Below are positions 5,559-8,109 of a stretch of DNA of 8,109 nucleotides, one piece after another. The stretch lies in contig JAXJPR010000052.1 in assembly GCA_036311565.1 (NCBI GenBank), positions 1 to 8,109 on the forward strand. The letters are read 5' to 3'. Each line of letters starts with the position of its first letter. Position 1 is the stretch's first letter. Below the pieces are notes generated by a model that saw nothing but the letters and a program-made list of their open reading frames with translations, searched no databases and was not told the DNA's origin. Source of the stretch: Fimousia sp036311565 (GTDB lineage: Bacteria > Bacillota > Clostridia > Lachnospirales > Lachnospiraceae). A program made the translations under genes and the position numbers.

Positions 5559-7571
5559 ATGAAGAGATTATGCTTACTTTTTTGCATATATTTATCAGTT
5601 ATTTATGGAATGTGTACAGGATTTCAGGCAGAGGAGTACAAAATTTTTGTAGTCATTATTGCTGTAATCTTCTTTTTATACTGGAGTGTGCTTTCCTCAG
5701 ATTTATTCCATAATAACCGCCTGCTTCGTTGGATACAATATGTTCAGTACTTTGGTCTGGCAAGCTATGTGTTGTACGAAGGGGAACAGTTCTTGCGGGG
5801 TGGAAAGGTGTTGGGAAATGCTGTCCTTGAAATTGTAAATACAACATTTCACAGAGATTTTATATATTTTATAAATGTCAATGAAAACACAGCACGATCG
5901 GATATGATTATTTTCATCGTTATTACATTACTTCTATATAGTGGAATTTTATTATTAAGCAGAAGAAAATGTATTCTGATTATTTGCTTTACAATGCCAG
6001 TGATGATATTTACATTAATTTTTGCCCCAAAAGCCGTTCATGGTGATTTTTTCCTGTATTTTGCTGGCATTCTGGGATTATATTATTTAGAACATCATAA
6101 ATTAAAATGTGCATCAATTGGATTTTGTGTAATTGCATTACTGGGGATTATTTTTGAAGTATATCCATCATCAGAGCTGTTTGGTCAGGAGATGAACAGC
6201 ATCCGGCAGGGAACACTTGTGCTTTTTGAATATGCCAATAATGTTATAGGAGGAAAACGATCTGTATTTACGCTGAATTTTGGTGATTTGAAGCAGGAGG
6301 CAACCCAACAGTATGATACAGGAGCAAAATTGCAGATAACCATGGATTATGTAGAAGATATAGTGTATTTGCGAAGTTATGTTGGAAATCAGTATTCATT
6401 CGGCAAATGGATACAGGATAACGAAGAGATGAAAAAAGAAGATCATAGTTTTCCGTTATGGAAGTATCGGGTTTTGGAAACACTAGATGATAAAATTGCT
6501 AAAATACTTAAGCCAACGGTGCGAAATATGGAAATTGAGTCTTTATCTGAGAATGAAAGCACAAATTTTGAACCATATTATACAACACAAACTAAGAATG
6601 GAAAGATTACGTATCTGGCTGTTCAGGATTTGGATGCACTTCTGTCTGTAGAGATTCCGGAATATGATGCGGATCTTCCGGCCCAATATTATGCAGCAGA
6701 GCAAGAGGAAGAAAATCGTGCAAGGAAGACTAGTTTAGATATACCAGATCATTTAGAGGAAGAACTGCAAAGTATAAGAAAGGAATATTATGAATATGAT
6801 GATTCATTAGCAGAAAGAGTTGCAAAAATAAAAAAATATTTGAGAGAAAACTATACATATACATCAAATGTTGGAAATATACCAGAAGGCAGTGACCCAA
6901 CTCTTTACTTTTTAAAGGATTCTAAAAAAGGATATTGTTCTCAATATGCATCTGCCGCAGTTATGATGTTCCGTAGTTGTGGAACACCGGCCCGCTATGC
7001 AGAAGGGTATGTATTAAAAGAAGATGATTTGAAAGATGCTTCTGTCACAGATGGGAAAATGGTATTTCGGCTTCAGGAAAAAGATGCTTATGCCTGGGTA
7101 GAAATTTATGTAGATGGCATTGGCTGGGTTCCGGTGGATGTGGCACCAGAACATTTACTGGTTGCGGCCAGCGATGCAAGAGAAATCGATCTCCCAAATC
7201 TTCCGAAAATTACAAAGTCTATGAATGAACTCATTTTAGATGGAATGCGGATTCTCCTATGTTTCTGTTGTCTGATTTTATTAAGAATTGTCTGTATTCA
7301 TGGAATCTATCATTATCAGAAAAAGAAAATGACCAGAAAAGAACGCATACAGAGCTATGCTATTGTATGGGAACGGTACTGTGATGGCGGTAATCAGGAA
7401 GAGATAAAATGCATTATAGAACGTGCAAGGTACAGCAATCATGAGATGACGAAAGAAGAAGAAATGCTGGTATATAAAGCGGCTCTCGCTACCAGAAATC
7501 AATATCGCCAGAAATTACCGGTATATATTAATCTTTTTGATATGTGTATTATATGCCGTGATATATTGTAG
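5559..7571 (+). CDS. polytopic membrane protein with transglutaminase-like domain (catalytic His replaced by Tyr)
   Basis: This 670-residue protein resembles TgpA-type transglutaminase-like membrane proteins. Hydrophobic segments lie at about 4-22, 28-47, 58-73, 116-134, 138-156, 164-177 and 184-202. A large domain (about 203-560), presumably extracytoplasmic, follows. It contains YLRSYVGNQY (270-279) through Trp284, a block found in TgpA-like proteins, an acidic region, then the transglutaminase core: GYCSQYASA with Cys460 and GIGWVPVD with Asp527. A last membrane helix (563-585) leads into a basic cytoplasmic tail of about 80 residues. In active members the motif before the Asp is A-H-A-W-V-E; here it is DAYAWVE, with Tyr511 in place of the catalytic His. 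The Tyr-to-Asp spacing (16) matches active enzymes, so the alignment is firm. A thiol-protease or transglutaminase reaction is thus doubtful, and a binding or scaffold role at the cell surface is the alternative. The start has AGGAG at 5548-5552, six bases upstream and overlapping the previous stop. It is the last intact gene of the operon. Confidence 0.88.
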   Translation: MKRLCLLFCIYLSVIYGMCTGFQAEEYKIFVVIIAVIFFLYWSVLSSDLFHNNRLLRWIQYVQYFGLASYVLYEGEQFLRGGKVLGNAVLEIVNTTFHRDFIYFINVNENTARSDMIIFIVITLLLYSGILLLSRRKCILIICFTMPVMIFTLIFAPKAVHGDFFLYFAGILGLYYLEHHKLKCASIGFCVIALLGIIFEVYPSSELFGQEMNSIRQGTLVLFEYANNVIGGKRSVFTLNFGDLKQEATQQYDTGAKLQITMDYVEDIVYLRSYVGNQYSFGKWIQDNEEMKKEDHSFPLWKYRVLETLDDKIAKILKPTVRNMEIESLSENESTNFEPYYTTQTKNGKITYLAVQDLDALLSVEIPEYDADLPAQYYAAEQEEENRARKTSLDIPDHLEEELQSIRKEYYEYDDSLAERVAKIKKYLRENYTYTSNVGNIPEGSDPTLYFLKDSKKGYCSQYASAAVMMFRSCGTPARYAEGYVLKEDDLKDASVTDGKMVFRLQEKDAYAWVEIYVDGIGWVPVDVAPEHLLVAASDAREIDLPNLPKITKSMNELILDGMRILLCFCCLILLRIVCIHGIYHYQKKKMTRKERIQSYAIVWERYCDGGNQEEIKCIIERARYSNHEMTKEEEMLVYKAALATRNQYRQKLPVYINLFDMCIICRDIL

Positions 7572-7591
7572 GATTTATTTTCAAATATTGA

Positions 7592-8011
7592 CAGCCATAT
7601 GGGACCATAGTGGAATATGCAGCAGCAAAAATTATTGATGATATGAGTGGAGCAGATATGGTCATCGATATCCATGCCAGCAATATTTTCTTAAAAGAAA
7701 TCCCTCAAATTCGTATTAATGAAAGATTTAGGCATTATGGTGGATTTCTATCAAGGGAAGTCACAGAAGATATGATTGGAATTGTAAAAACAAAATAAGC
7801 GGGTTTATTTCGCTGTCTGGTAGATAGTGAAACCCGTGTAAGAAAAGGAGATGTATGGGCAGAGATTGTAGATTCCTATGAAGGACATGTGCTTTCAAGA
7901 GTTTTAGCTCCTTGTGATGGAATTGTGTTTTTCCATCATGATGAACCGCTGGTATACCAAAATACAGTTGCATTCCAAATGACCGAAATACCGAATCATT
8001 TGTATGCATAA
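7592..8011 (+). pseudogene. decayed succinylglutamate desuccinylase/aspartoacylase-family gene
   Basis: One plus-strand frame reads, with a single stop, as two pieces of an AstE/AspA-type (M14-like) protein. The first (7592-7795) contains GTIVEYAAAKIIDDM and DIHASNIFLKEIPQIRI, the conserved segment with a zinc-ligand-type His. The second (7799-8008) contains AGLFRCLVD, TRVRKGD, EIVDSYEGHVLSRVLAP, DGIVFF and EPLVYQNTVAF, the C-terminal lipoyl-like barrel of this family. An in-frame TAA (7796-7798) separates them, the next in-frame stop is at 8009-8011, and a TGA (7589-7591) closes the frame upstream. The N-terminal part with the other zinc ligands is missing. The usual stretch of roughly a hundred residues or more after the RIN segment is also missing. 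There is no start codon with a ribosome binding site; the only initiator-like codon is a GTG at 7610. A neighbouring frame just upstream reads NIDSHMG, possibly another relic fragment. The remnant begins 20 bases after the transglutaminase-like gene, without a terminator between them. Confidence 0.82.
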
Positions 8012-8016
8012 AATGG

Positions 8017-8047
8017 TTTAAAATACTACATAAATGGGTATTTTAAA
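8017..8047 (+). repeat. AT-rich inverted repeat, weak terminator or operator
   Basis: Perfect 10-base arms TTTAAAATAC (8017-8026) and GTATTTTAAA (8038-8047) flank an 11-base loop. G-T and A-T pairing could lengthen the stem by four positions. The stem has one GC pair and no clean T run follows, so it would be a poor terminator for the decayed gene upstream. It ends 5 bases before the -35 of the next promoter, which also suits a regulator site. Confidence 0.5.
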
Positions 8048-8052
8048 TTATC

Positions 8053-8081
8053 TTGACAATCAAAATATTTTTCATTATACT
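8053..8081 (+). promoter_or_regulatory. near-consensus sigma-A promoter for a gene beyond the right edge
   Basis: A perfect -35 TTGACA (8053-8058) and a -10 TATACT (8076-8081) are separated by the optimal 17 bases. Transcription would begin near 8088 and run out of the window. No coding start is visible in the remaining 20 or so bases. Confidence 0.85.
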
Positions 8082-8109
8082 CTTGAATAGTTTAGAAAAT
8101 AGTACATAA

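Larger units (their letters stand above)
8016..8109 (+). repeat. imperfect direct repeat flanking the right-end promoter
   Basis: GTTTAAAATACTACATAA (8016-8033) recurs as GTTTAGAAAATAGTACATAA (8090-8109), at the very end of the window. With a two-base gap, 17 of 18 positions agree. The copies bracket the promoter at 8053-8081. The downstream copy may continue beyond the window. Both are AT-rich, so significance is uncertain. Confidence 0.35.

Noticed and set aside
7796..7798. Programmed read-through or recoding of the in-frame TAA
   Set aside because: TAA is not a selenocysteine or pyrrolysine codon, and the large deletion and missing N-terminus make simple gene decay the better explanation.
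7761..8009. Minus-strand open frame opposite the decayed gene
   Set aside because: The plus strand carries clear family-specific residues here; the minus frame has no ribosome binding site or recognisable motif.

Overview
The window looks like chromosomal DNA of a low-GC, Gram-positive anaerobe, most likely Clostridia of the Lachnospiraceae type. The reasons are the AT-rich composition, strong AGGAGG-type ribosome binding sites, sigma-A-like promoters, a vitamin-type ECF S component with no energising module beside it, a tiny Gly/Cys-rich membrane protein, an aconitase-family 'hydratase' of about 760 residues, and a MoxR / DUF58-like / transglutaminase-like gene cluster. The genus cannot be fixed from this sequence alone.

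Layout. 1-126 holds only a possible 3' tail of an upstream gene. A GC-rich hairpin flanked by A and T runs (127-152) can terminate transcription from both sides. Two genes then lie on the minus strand: a 75-residue Gly/Cys-rich hydrophobic protein (164-391) and an ECF transporter S component (473-997). A divergent intergenic region with several small symmetric elements separates them from a plus-strand aconitase-superfamily hydratase (1202-3493), which has its own extended -10 promoter and a strong terminator (3514-3547). A second promoter candidate at 3559-3587 leads into a tightly packed three-gene operon: MoxR AAA+ ATPase (3638-4573), DUF58-like membrane protein (4575-5549) and a polytopic membrane protein with an extracytoplasmic transglutaminase-like domain (5559-7571). 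After it comes a decayed remnant of a succinylglutamate desuccinylase/aspartoacylase-type gene (about 7592-8011). The window ends in an AT-rich inverted repeat and a near-consensus promoter (8053-8081) for a gene beyond the right edge.

Most notable point. The three operon genes are intact and translationally packed, yet each departs from its family's signature. The MoxR protein has Cys and His where two conserved arginines are expected. The DUF58-like protein lacks the hallmark REYxPGDxxRxIHWKxSA segment. The transglutaminase-like domain keeps Cys460 and Asp527 but has Tyr511 at the catalytic His position. An intact operon with all three altered suggests a non-catalytic or repurposed version of the MoxR/DUF58/transglutaminase module rather than random decay. 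By contrast, the gene immediately downstream shows ordinary decay: lost N-terminus, large internal deletion and an in-frame stop.

The other genes are ordinary metabolism and uptake. The S component would borrow a shared EcfA/A'/T module encoded elsewhere. The hydratase has the iron-sulfur cysteines and active-site residues of the aconitase superfamily, but its substrate is not evident from its neighbours.
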